19,066 bases of DNA from positions 1-19,066 of the forward strand of contig PBPU01000106.1 of the NCBI GenBank assembly GCA_002724825.1, written 5' to 3'. The position numbers were made by a program, and so were the translations under genes. This DNA comes from Acidimicrobiaceae bacterium (GTDB lineage Bacteria > Actinomycetota > Acidimicrobiia > Acidimicrobiales > UBA8592). The notes below the pieces were generated by a model, which did no database searches, was not told the origin of the DNA, and saw nothing but the letters and a program-made list of their open reading frames with translations. This document shows, one piece after another, positions 8,430-15,648 of the stretch; within the stretch, counting starts at the first letter, position 1, and each line of letters opens with the position of its first letter.

Positions 8430-9830
8430 ATGCAATATTTAAGCACAAGAGGAGATGCCCCCTTTTTAAATTTTGGCGATGTCCTTCTTGAAGGTCTTGC
8501 TATAGATGGGGGCCTGTATCTTCCTGAGGAATGGCCCTCACTGACTGTGGAAAACATCACAGCAAACCTTAATTCGGAGCGAGGTTATGTAGATGTTGCA
8601 GTTGAAGTTCTAAAACCGTTCACTTCGGATTCGCTTAACCAGTTCGAGCTCAAGGAACTCGCTACACGAGCGTATGAATCATTTACGCACCCCGAGATCA
8701 TTCCGCTTAAAGAGCTCGGTTCCAATACGTGGCTGTTGGAGTTATTCCATGGCCCTACCCTTGCTTTCAAAGACGTAGCCTTACAGCTTGTTGGGCAATT
8801 GTTTGACTATGAGTTGGCTAAAAGGAAAGAAAGGATAACTATTGTCGGCGCTACATCAGGTGACACAGGCTCTGCAGCAATTGACGCTTGTCGAGACCGA
8901 CCAACAATAGACATCGTAATCCTCCACCCCCATGGAAGAACAAGTGAAGTCCAGCGCCGTCAAATGACCACTGTCCAATCACCGAATGTCCACAATGTAG
9001 CTATTGAAGGAACATTTGACGATTGTCAAGATCTAGTAAAAGCGATGTTCCTCGACACAAAGTTCAGAAATGAGCAAAATCTCTCAGCAATAAACTCAAT
9101 TAATTGGGCCCGTGTTATGGCGCAAACAGTCTATTACTGGTGGGCGTCAATCAGTCTGCGCCCATCTGATAATCAGATAGATTTTTCAGTCCCTAGCGGA
9201 AACTTCGGGAATATCTTTGCAGGGTACAGCTCTCACCTCATGGGGCTAGAAGTTTCGAAATTTATCGTCGGAACAAATCAGAACGAGGTATTAAACCGAT
9301 TTTTCCAAAGCGGATCAATGGCAGCAACGAGCGTCGTTCCTACGCTTTCACCTTCGATGGACATACAAATCCCAAGTAATTTTGAACGCCTCCTATTCGA
9401 AATGCGCCAGCGCGATGGGAGCAAGGTCAAGAATACGTTGGCCGAATTTCGAAGATCAGGAGAATTAACAATATTGCCGGCAGAATTAACAGAGATACAA
9501 AAGAAATGGTCCAGCGCTCGAATCGATGATGATCGGACCCTCCGAACAATTGCTGAGATCTATAAAGAGACAGGGGAGTTAGTCGATCCACATACTGCAG
9601 TCGGCATTGCAGCTGGAAAGGAAAAACGCAGTTCAGAGCAAATCCCACTTGTTTGCTTGGGGACCGCACACCCCGGAAAGTTCCCTGAAGCAGTGATTAA
9701 AGCAACCGGAAAGAAACCTGAACTCCCAAATCAATTTCACGATCTCTATGAGCGGACAGAGCACTATTCTGTTCTTCCAAATGACTACGATATTGTAAAG
9801 TCCCACATAGAAAAAGCGGTACAGGGGTAG
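8430..9830 (+). CDS. thrC: Threonine synthase
   Basis: PLP enzyme converting O-phosphohomoserine to threonine. The 466-residue length and opening (STRGDAP.LNF.DVLLEGLA.DGGLYLPE) place it with the longer threonine synthases of the E. coli/yeast type. The PLP lysine is Lys114 in FHGPTLAFKDVALQL, and the phosphate loop follows at GATSGDTGSAA. The start ATG 8430 is preceded by a GAGGGG that overlaps the end of hom, consistent with coupling. Its substrate requires homoserine kinase, which is not encoded next to it, although thrB follows thrC in relatives such as Mycobacterium. The gene is followed by a 180-base gap before rho. Confidence 0.95.
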   Translation: MQYLSTRGDAPFLNFGDVLLEGLAIDGGLYLPEEWPSLTVENITANLNSERGYVDVAVEVLKPFTSDSLNQFELKELATRAYESFTHPEIIPLKELGSNTWLLELFHGPTLAFKDVALQLVGQLFDYELAKRKERITIVGATSGDTGSAAIDACRDRPTIDIVILHPHGRTSEVQRRQMTTVQSPNVHNVAIEGTFDDCQDLVKAMFLDTKFRNEQNLSAINSINWARVMAQTVYYWWASISLRPSDNQIDFSVPSGNFGNIFAGYSSHLMGLEVSKFIVGTNQNEVLNRFFQSGSMAATSVVPTLSPSMDIQIPSNFERLLFEMRQRDGSKVKNTLAEFRRSGELTILPAELTEIQKKWSSARIDDDRTLRTIAEIYKETGELVDPHTAVGIAAGKEKRSSEQIPLVCLGTAHPGKFPEAVIKATGKKPELPNQFHDLYERTEHYSVLPNDYDIVKSHIEKAVQG

Positions 9831-9857
9831 GGCCTAGTTACGGCTATCTCGAACTAG

Positions 9858-9885
9858 TTGTTGCGTATTTGGTTCCAAATACGAT
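9858..9885 (+). promoter_or_regulatory. Possible rho promoter with a 20-base palindrome in its spacer
   Basis: Bases 9864-9883 form an inverted repeat with perfect 9-base arms (CGTATTTGG and CCAAATACG) around TT. It fills the interval between a TTGTTG (9858-9863) and a TACGAT (9880-9885) that are 16 bases apart and could be -35 and -10 boxes of a rho promoter. Such a placement suits an operator for a dimeric regulator; it could instead be a short hairpin in the thrC 3' region, but no T-run follows. A second candidate promoter, TTGACG (9899-9904) and TATTTT (9921-9926), lies just downstream. Both are by-eye calls; the palindrome itself is seen directly. Confidence 0.4.
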
Positions 9886-10010
9886 ACAGTTTCATCTGTT
9901 GACGAAATATCAACTTAAGGTATTTTCTTGTTTCTCCTGAAACAGCTTTAGTGGAACTCGTCAGCAATTACAACCAAAATAATAATGAACTGACGTGAAC
10001 AGAAACTTCT

Positions 10011-11501
10011 GTGATTGGTATAGATGCAATGAGCACAAATGAAGCAGACAGAGCGGATCTAGAATCTAAAGACAAAGACTCTTTGATCCAAATAGCTACG
10101 GCCTTAGGAGGAAAGCCCTCTTCAAGGTCCCGAAAATCAGAGATAATAGATCTTATCCTTGAGCTTGCTAGCGAAGATTCTAATGAAGGGTCTCAGGACC
10201 AAGACGAGAAAGCCCAAGCGCAACCAAAAAGTAGGGGATACTCAGCTGACCCTATGGCAGATGCGCGTGCCGAAGCCAACGGTGACAATGGTCAGTCAAC
10301 AGATGAAGATCCGCCAGAAGGGTCAGGAAGAGCTAGGCGTCGAAGAGGAAGAAGCCGCGAAGGTATGGAGGAGTGGTCAGGGGAGCCAGTTGAGGCTGAA
10401 GGATATTTAGACCTTCGAGACGACGGGTACGGATTCTTACGTGTCAACGGTTTTCTTCCAAGCCGAGATGACGTTTATATCCCCGTAAAGTTTGTTCGCC
10501 AATACGGCTTACGAAAAGGAGATCATCTAATCGGGGCCTACCGTCCCGCAAACAGATCAGAGAAAAACCCAGCCATGCTTAGGCTCGACGCAGTCAATGG
10601 GACCGACACTGCCAGTATGCAGGACCGTCCGGATTTCACGGATCTCACACCAGTGTTCCCAGACACAAGATTAAAGCTCGAGCGACCTGAAGATTCAGAT
10701 AATACCATTGCAAGAGCTATTGATTTACTGGCGCCAATCGCTAAAGGCCAAAGAGCACTCCTTGCAGCTCCTAATAGGTCTGGAAAGACAGAAATCTTAA
10801 AGGAAATCTCTCAGTCAATCGAAACTAGCTATTCAGAAGTCAAATTGTTGGTGCTTCTTATAGATGCACCTCCGGAAGAAGTCACTGAGATGAAGCGTTG
10901 GTTAACTCAATCTGACCTAGTTGCATCAACGTTTGATCAACCTCCCGAAGAGCATATTGCTATTGCAGAGCTAACAATTGAAAGGGCTAAGCGAATGGTC
11001 GAACTTGGTGAAGACGTTGTCGTTATCCTAGATGGAATGACCCACCTTGCGAGGGCATACACACTAGTCTCGCAAGGGTCAGGCAGGCTGGTTTCTGGTG
11101 ACCTTGATGCATCGGCGCTCTACCCACCAAAAAGGTTTTTCGGCTCTGGACGCAAAGTTGAAGAAGGAGGTTCACTTACAGTGATCGCAACCGTTCTGTC
11201 TGAGACTCAGTCAAAAGTAGACGAGCTCGTTCTCAACGAACTTCAGGGTGGAAGCACAATGGAGCTTCATCTAAGTTCAGAAGCAGTTGAAGCTCAACTT
11301 TTCCCTGGGATCAACGTTCGGAAAACAGCAACTAAAAACCTTGAATCTCTGTACTCGACTGAAGAGCAGTCCCAGAATATTAAATTCCGCGAAGAAGTAA
11401 AGAAATCCTCAACGGATGACGACCGTTTATCAGAACTTAAATACGTTCTAAGCAAGATCAGCGATACTGAAGACAATGCCCAGCTATTAGGAAATATCTG
11501 A
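10011..11501 (+). CDS. rho: Transcription termination factor Rho, with several catalytic residues replaced
   Basis: The canonical protein is a hexameric RNA-dependent ATPase that terminates transcription. Order in the 496 residues: Rho_N helical domain (about 17-53), a low-complexity acidic then Arg-rich linker (54-128, including RARRRRGR), the cold-shock-like primary RNA-binding domain (129-200, intact DDGYGFLR), then the RecA-like motor. The motor is clearly Rho by ASTFDQPPEEH, ALYPPKRFF and RKVEEGGSLTVIAT, but key sites differ from E. coli: the P-loop reads APNRSGKT (Lys181 is Arg256; Lys184 kept as Lys259), LIDERPEE reads LIDAPPEE (Glu211-Arg212 are Ala286-Pro287), Arg269 is His345, R-loop Lys326 is Gln412, and arginine finger Arg366 is Lys442. 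ATP hydrolysis may be abolished or altered. Start GTG 10011; ATG 10029 is an alternative. The locus (between thrC and rpmE) is the standard actinobacterial rho position. Confidence 0.93.
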   Translation: MIGIDAMSTNEADRADLESKDKDSLIQIATALGGKPSSRSRKSEIIDLILELASEDSNEGSQDQDEKAQAQPKSRGYSADPMADARAEANGDNGQSTDEDPPEGSGRARRRRGRSREGMEEWSGEPVEAEGYLDLRDDGYGFLRVNGFLPSRDDVYIPVKFVRQYGLRKGDHLIGAYRPANRSEKNPAMLRLDAVNGTDTASMQDRPDFTDLTPVFPDTRLKLERPEDSDNTIARAIDLLAPIAKGQRALLAAPNRSGKTEILKEISQSIETSYSEVKLLVLLIDAPPEEVTEMKRWLTQSDLVASTFDQPPEEHIAIAELTIERAKRMVELGEDVVVILDGMTHLARAYTLVSQGSGRLVSGDLDASALYPPKRFFGSGRKVEEGGSLTVIATVLSETQSKVDELVLNELQGGSTMELHLSSEAVEAQLFPGINVRKTATKNLESLYSTEEQSQNIKFREEVKKSSTDDDRLSELKYVLSKISDTEDNAQLLGNI

Positions 11502-11529
11502 TTCTCAGAAATAAACAAAGTAACCACCT

Positions 11530-11547
11530 TTCACAAGTGTGTGTGAA
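11530..11547. repeat. Inverted repeat between rho and rpmE2
   Basis: TTCACA (11530-11535) and TGTGAA (11542-11547) are perfect inverse complements separated by six bases, in the 94-base gap between rho and rpmE2 and about 50 bases before the rpmE2 start. It could be an operator or a small RNA hairpin. It does not resemble the AT-rich Zur box usually expected upstream of a type B L31 gene, and no T-run marks it as a terminator. The symmetry is visible; any function is a guess. Confidence 0.3.
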
Positions 11548-11595
11548 TCCAAATCGCCCGATACCCTCAAATAGTCCCCATGTGGAGAGTAAACA

Positions 11596-11868
11596 ATGAA
11601 ATCTGACATTCATCCTCAATACAGGCAAGTTGTATTCCAAGATACATCTTCTGGTGAAGCGTGGATCACCCGTTCCACGATTGAAACGGAGGAGACAATC
11701 ACATGGGAAGACGGCCAAGAATATCCTCTCGCTAAAGTTCCGATTTCTTCAACTAGCCACCCTTTCTTTACAGGTACCATGACTATTGTTGATACAGCGG
11801 GCCGTGTTGAAAGATTCGAAAAGCGCTATGGCAAAAGGAAGCGACAGACTGACGCTGCTGAAGAATAG
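11596..11868 (+). CDS. rpmE2: Ribosomal protein L31, type B (zinc-independent)
   Basis: Component of the 50S subunit at the central protuberance, bridging to the 30S head. The 90-residue protein has the L31 signature MKSDIHPQYRQVVFQD and ISSTSHPFFTGTMTIVDTAGRVERFEKRYG. It contains no cysteine at all, so it lacks the zinc ribbon of type A L31 and belongs to the type B (C-minus) class, with the usual extra loop around residues 24-46. The start ATG 11596 follows a GGAGAG at a good distance. In relatives a type A or generic rpmE occupies this position after rho; here the zinc-free form is in the housekeeping spot. Type B genes are often Zur-regulated, but no clear Zur box is visible. Confidence 0.95.
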   Translation: MKSDIHPQYRQVVFQDTSSGEAWITRSTIETEETITWEDGQEYPLAKVPISSTSHPFFTGTMTIVDTAGRVERFEKRYGKRKRQTDAAEE

Positions 11869-11897
11869 TCCTATTCTCCACTACCTAGCTTTGGATC

Positions 11898-12899
11898 ATG
11901 CGAGATAATCCCCAGCTGCCCTCCCTAATACTGGCTAAGCTCAAAAGCTTCGCATCAGTACTTGACCGAGACGACGATTACGACGAACGAAGCTTCCCGT
12001 CAGCGGCGATGCTGTATAACGCTTCACGGGTAGTTGCGTATTCATTCTCATCTGAAATTTCACTAATTTCATTAGTTCTAGCTCAAGAAGAAATCGTTCC
12101 TGAGATGGAAATCCACCTAATCGTAGATGAGGAAGACCCTTTAATATCTTCTCAGGTGCGCGGCTTAAATTTAGATATCTACCTATGGCTGGTAGACGGG
12201 AAAAATCTTGTCAGCCATCCTGAAAGTCCTGCACTCCACTCACAAAAGGAAACCCCAGCAGAAGCAAAAGAGCTGGCAACAAAATTTGCAGATTTGGGAT
12301 GCATCATCCTCGAAGAATACGGCACTTTCCGAGCAGAATTTCGTGGAGTTGAGGTTGCTCGAATCGTTGAAGACGAAAGTGATGGTTTCCAGATCAACGT
12401 AGGTGTGGGTGATTATGATCAGAATGCGAACAGTGTGCTCTCCCCATACGATGACCCTGAAATGCACCTAAAAGAAGTTCTGTCAACAGTTAAGCGCTTT
12501 CGAACTAAAGAGAGCTCACCTCACCCCTTAAATCGGATATTGAGATCTAGATGGCTAATGTCCGAAGCTGTCTCAAATATTGAATCATTAGGTTTAGAGG
12601 AACTAGGTTTTGTTGAGTCGCTTCTTTCTGCACATGACCCTCTTAAAAATTGGCCCTGCGCTGCCATAGGTCGAAGAGGAAAGTCCGTGGTCTTGGTCCT
12701 ATCGGCAACAGGCATAGATTTAAGTTTGATACCGCATGCTGCAGGCCAAATAAGTCGTCATAACCCAGACGAACTTCTACTTCTGATGCCTGAGCAGGAT
12801 CGCCATCCTGTAATCCTAAGACAGGCAAGACACCTTAAAATAAGCCCAGAATTTATTTCGATCAATGCACCTTGGCCAGAGCTCTCCGAAAACACCTAA
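11898..12899 (+). CDS. Uncharacterised 333-residue protein between rpmE2 and prfA
   Basis: I do not recognise a family. The frame is long, closed by nearby genes, and has codon use like its neighbours, so it is certainly a gene. No signal peptide or membrane helix is seen; it is probably cytoplasmic. Apparent blocks are an N-terminal helical part (1-65), a strand-rich stretch with MEIHLIVDEEDPLISSQ (70-86), a segment EFRGVEVARIVEDE (147-160) leading to INVGVGDYDQNA (166-177), a polar motif HPLNRILRSRWL (209-220), and a C-terminal alpha/beta region with SVVLVLSATGIDLSLIP (263-279) and DELLLLMPEQDRHP (291-304). The start ATG 11898 comes 29 bases after rpmE2; prfA begins 69 bases after its stop. 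Position suggests a link to translation or ribosome function, but that is inference only. Confidence 0.85.
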   Translation: MRDNPQLPSLILAKLKSFASVLDRDDDYDERSFPSAAMLYNASRVVAYSFSSEISLISLVLAQEEIVPEMEIHLIVDEEDPLISSQVRGLNLDIYLWLVDGKNLVSHPESPALHSQKETPAEAKELATKFADLGCIILEEYGTFRAEFRGVEVARIVEDESDGFQINVGVGDYDQNANSVLSPYDDPEMHLKEVLSTVKRFRTKESSPHPLNRILRSRWLMSEAVSNIESLGLEELGFVESLLSAHDPLKNWPCAAIGRRGKSVVLVLSATGIDLSLIPHAAGQISRHNPDELLLLMPEQDRHPVILRQARHLKISPEFISINAPWPELSENT

Positions 12900-12968
12900 A
12901 ATCACTTTGATAAAGGAATATTGCAGATTTGATCCACTTGAGAGGTCTACTGCCGGTAGTCTCGCATC

Positions 12969-14045
12969 ATGACCGATCATTATGCCGAACTTGAGCAAGA
13001 ATACCTAGATTTGCAAGAACGCCTTGGAGATCAGGACCTTCTGTCTGATCAGCGAGCTTATGCCAAAGCCGCAAAGCGCTATAGCGAACTGGAAGAAATA
13101 GTTCAGTGCATACGGAATCTCGAAAAAACTCAAGAAGATATCACCACAGCGAAAGACCTATTAGGTGAAGCTGTAGGTGAAGAACGAGATATTCTTCGCG
13201 AAGAAATGCATGATATGCAAACGGTTATGGAAGAGACTGAAGAAAAACTTCGAGAGCTCTTAATCCCGAAGGATCCTAATGATGACAAGAACGTAATTGT
13301 CGAAATACGGGGAGCTGAAGGAGGTGAAGAGGCAAACCTTTTTGCGCGAGATCTTTTCGAGATGTATTCAAGTTTTGCAGGTAAAAAAGGTTGGTCTCTT
13401 GAAGTTCTGACGAGCCAGCAGTCAGATATAGGAGGCTTTACATCAATAACGTTCTTACTTAAAGGATCTGATGTATGGAGCCAGATGAAATACGAAGGTG
13501 GACCGCACCGCGTACAACGTGTACCCGTAACTGAAGCTCAAGGAAGAGTGCACACTTCTTCAGCAACAGTAGCGGTCCTACCTGAAGCAGATGAAATTGA
13601 TGTACAAGTTGAGGAGTCAGACCTCCAAATTGATGTTTTTCGCGCTTCCGGACCCGGTGGCCAGTCGGTAAATACTACGGATTCAGCTGTCCGTATCACC
13701 CATAAACCTACAGGCATAGTCGTCTCTATGCAGGACGAAAAAAGCCAATTACAAAACAAAGCCCGCGCAATGGTAGTTCTTAGGTCACGTTTATTTCAGG
13801 CAGAACAGGAGCGAATCCAAGCAGAACAATCAGCAACCCGCAAAGGTCAAACTGGCAGCGGCGGTAGATCAGAAAAGATACGAACATACAATTTTAAAGA
13901 GAATAGGATCACGGACCATCGAATCGGGTTAACCATTTATCGACTTGAACACGTACTCTCGGGCGACCTAAGTCAGGTTGTAGATCCGCTAGCGGAACAC
14001 GAACGAACAGAACAGCTCATGGAATTAGAAAACACTTCGGAATGA
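12969..14045 (+). CDS. prfA: Peptide chain release factor 1
   Basis: Recognises UAA and UAG stop codons in the ribosomal A site and triggers peptide release. The 358-residue length is standard. The N-terminal coiled-coil domain (1-100) is followed by the codon-recognition domain with the RF1 tripeptide PVT (186-188, in HRVQRVPVTEAQGRVHTS), which distinguishes it from RF2 (SPF). The catalytic GGQ is at 230-232 in ASGPGGQSVNTTDSAVR, and its glutamine is the substrate of the PrmC methyltransferase encoded immediately downstream. The stop overlaps the prmC start by four bases (ATGA), indicating translational coupling. Both TAG- and TGA-terminated genes occur in the window, consistent with both RF1 and RF2 in the cell. 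Confidence 0.97.
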   Translation: MTDHYAELEQEYLDLQERLGDQDLLSDQRAYAKAAKRYSELEEIVQCIRNLEKTQEDITTAKDLLGEAVGEERDILREEMHDMQTVMEETEEKLRELLIPKDPNDDKNVIVEIRGAEGGEEANLFARDLFEMYSSFAGKKGWSLEVLTSQQSDIGGFTSITFLLKGSDVWSQMKYEGGPHRVQRVPVTEAQGRVHTSSATVAVLPEADEIDVQVEESDLQIDVFRASGPGGQSVNTTDSAVRITHKPTGIVVSMQDEKSQLQNKARAMVVLRSRLFQAEQERIQAEQSATRKGQTGSGGRSEKIRTYNFKENRITDHRIGLTIYRLEHVLSGDLSQVVDPLAEHERTEQLMELENTSE

Positions 14046-14965
14046 TAGGCCTAGACGAAGGGAATGATAAATCGCCTGATGACACAAACTCCCATTCAAC
14101 TCCGTGGAGTACTTTTCTCAGCGAAGCTATACAAAGATTCCGATCAGCAGGATTCGAGAATCCAGAGAATGAAGCTCGCTGGATAGTAGAAACAGCTTCT
14201 GGATATAGCGGCGCATCACTCCCTTATGGACTAGAGCAGCAAGCGACAGAAAGAGGAGTAGCTCATTTTGACGGAATGGTGGAACGCCGTTTAAACCATG
14301 AACCTCTTCAGTATGTTTGCGGAGCATGGGGCTTTCGAACTCTTGACCTCATGGTTGATCATCGAGTCCTTATCCCTCGTCCAGAAACTGAAATCGTAGC
14401 TGGCATTGCTTTAGGTGAGCTCGAAAGAAACTCCAGCAAAGAGAAAAAAATAGTTGTTGACCTAGGAACAGGTTCAGGGGCTATAGGGTTAGCCATCGCT
14501 ACCGAGATGGAAGACGTTGATGTCGTCCTAACGGACATCTCTTCTGACGCTCTTCAAGTGGCTCGAGCAAACTTAGCTGGACTCGGAGCTCATGGAACAA
14601 GCGTCACAATCTATCAGGGGTCCTGGTTCGCAGCCCTACCTAAAAAGTATCGGAAATCTTTTTCTCTTATCGTCTCTAATCCCCCGTACATCTCGATTAA
14701 TGAAATGAAATCACTCCCTCCCAACGTAAGAGACTGGGAGCCTCGGCTGGCATTGGCATCAGGCGAGAACGGTACAGAATACCTTGAGATAATTGTTGAT
14801 GAAGCTGAAGAATGGCTTAAGCACTCAGGTTCTTTGGTATTAGAAATGGCACCGCATCACGTAGACGCTATAAGTGAACGGATGTTGGGTAGGGGATATA
14901 GTGATGTTCAAATTTTTCAGGACCTATCCGGTCGGAATCGAGGAGTAGTTGGAAAATGGAACTGA
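14042..14965 (+). CDS. prmC: Release factor glutamine methyltransferase
   Basis: Uses S-adenosylmethionine to methylate the glutamine of the GGQ motif in release factors, raising termination efficiency. The 307-residue protein has an N-terminal helical domain that grips the release factor (to about 105), RVLIPRPETE (108-117), the SAM-binding DLGTGSGAIGLA (140-151) and the catalytic SNPPY (212-216). The chosen ATG 14042 overlaps the prfA stop and adds an acidic N-terminal stretch (MIGLDEGNDKSPDD) before the first conserved helix; no better internal start codon is obvious. Its last ten bases overlap the start of tsaC, making prfA-prmC-tsaC a tightly packed run. Confidence 0.95.
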   Translation: MIGLDEGNDKSPDDTNSHSTPWSTFLSEAIQRFRSAGFENPENEARWIVETASGYSGASLPYGLEQQATERGVAHFDGMVERRLNHEPLQYVCGAWGFRTLDLMVDHRVLIPRPETEIVAGIALGELERNSSKEKKIVVDLGTGSGAIGLAIATEMEDVDVVLTDISSDALQVARANLAGLGAHGTSVTIYQGSWFAALPKKYRKSFSLIVSNPPYISINEMKSLPPNVRDWEPRLALASGENGTEYLEIIVDEAEEWLKHSGSLVLEMAPHHVDAISERMLGRGYSDVQIFQDLSGRNRGVVGKWN

Positions 14966-15573
14966 TTCGGATTTCAAAAAACCCAACCCACCTAGAATCT
15001 TCGATTAAGAAAACACTTGCAAGCGGCGGAGTTGTCGTTCTTCCAACAGATACTGTTTATGGAATTTTTTCCCTACCGACTGAAAAAGCTGCCATCGAGA
15101 AAATATACGCACTCAAGATGCGCCCAGAATCCATGCCATTACCGCTGCTAATATCGGGGACAGAACAACTTTCAAAGGTCAGCTCATTTCAAAACCGAGC
15201 CATGAGGCTTTTAGTAGAGACGTTCTGGCCAGGCCCCCTCACCGTGGTACTTCCAGACCCCTCCCCAAGCATGTCGTTAATAACTAGTGAGGAAAACACT
15301 ATTGCCGTTAGATGCCCTGATAATGAGTTAGTTAGACGGATTGCTAACGATTTAGGCCCCTTAGCGGCGACCAGCGCTAACATACATGGTGAGGACACCC
15401 CTGAAACTGCGGCCGGAATCGCAGATATGCTCCCTAACGTTGATCTCATAGCTGACGGAGGTCCTCTCAAAGACGGTTTGGCTTCGACTCTGATCGACCT
15501 CACTCAACCGATTCCTCAAATCCTCCGCGAAGGCCCAATCACCAAAAAAATGATTTTCGATACTTTGGATTAA
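14956..15573 (+). CDS. tsaC: L-threonylcarbamoyladenylate synthase (TsaC/Sua5 family, YrdC domain)
   Basis: Makes threonylcarbamoyl-AMP from threonine, bicarbonate and ATP, the first step of the universal t6A modification at position 37 of ANN-decoding tRNAs. The 205 residues correspond to the YrdC catalytic domain alone, without the C-terminal Sua5 domain. Seen motifs are GGVVVLPTDTVYGI (24-37), the basic KMRPESMPLPLLIS (54-67), FWPGPLTVVL and LAATSANIHGEDTP. In the basic motif the second lysine of the common KGRP..KPL pattern is methionine, a position that also varies in other bacterial members. The start ATG 14956 lies inside the end of prmC. The threonine made via thrC is a substrate of this pathway. 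Confidence 0.93.
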   Translation: MELIRISKNPTHLESSIKKTLASGGVVVLPTDTVYGIFSLPTEKAAIEKIYALKMRPESMPLPLLISGTEQLSKVSSFQNRAMRLLVETFWPGPLTVVLPDPSPSMSLITSEENTIAVRCPDNELVRRIANDLGPLAATSANIHGEDTPETAAGIADMLPNVDLIADGGPLKDGLASTLIDLTQPIPQILREGPITKKMIFDTLD

Positions 15574-15648
15574 CTCCAATTCTCTCTTGCACATACATTT
15601 CTAGAAAATGGCTCCCATCGACCTCAACTTCGCACTACTTTCATATAC

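Noticed and set aside
9834..9857. CTAGTT/AACTAG hairpin after thrC as a terminator
   Set aside because: Only six AT-rich pairs and no proper U-tract; possible but unsupported.
10162..10395. Low-complexity acidic and Arg-rich region of Rho as a possible frameshift or foreign insertion
   Set aside because: The frame is continuous and such variable linkers between Rho_N and the RNA-binding domain are normal in actinobacterial Rho.
11502..11595. Zur box upstream of rpmE2
   Set aside because: No AT-rich TGAAAATNATTTTCA-like palindrome is present; the only symmetry is TTCACA/TGTGAA, which does not match.
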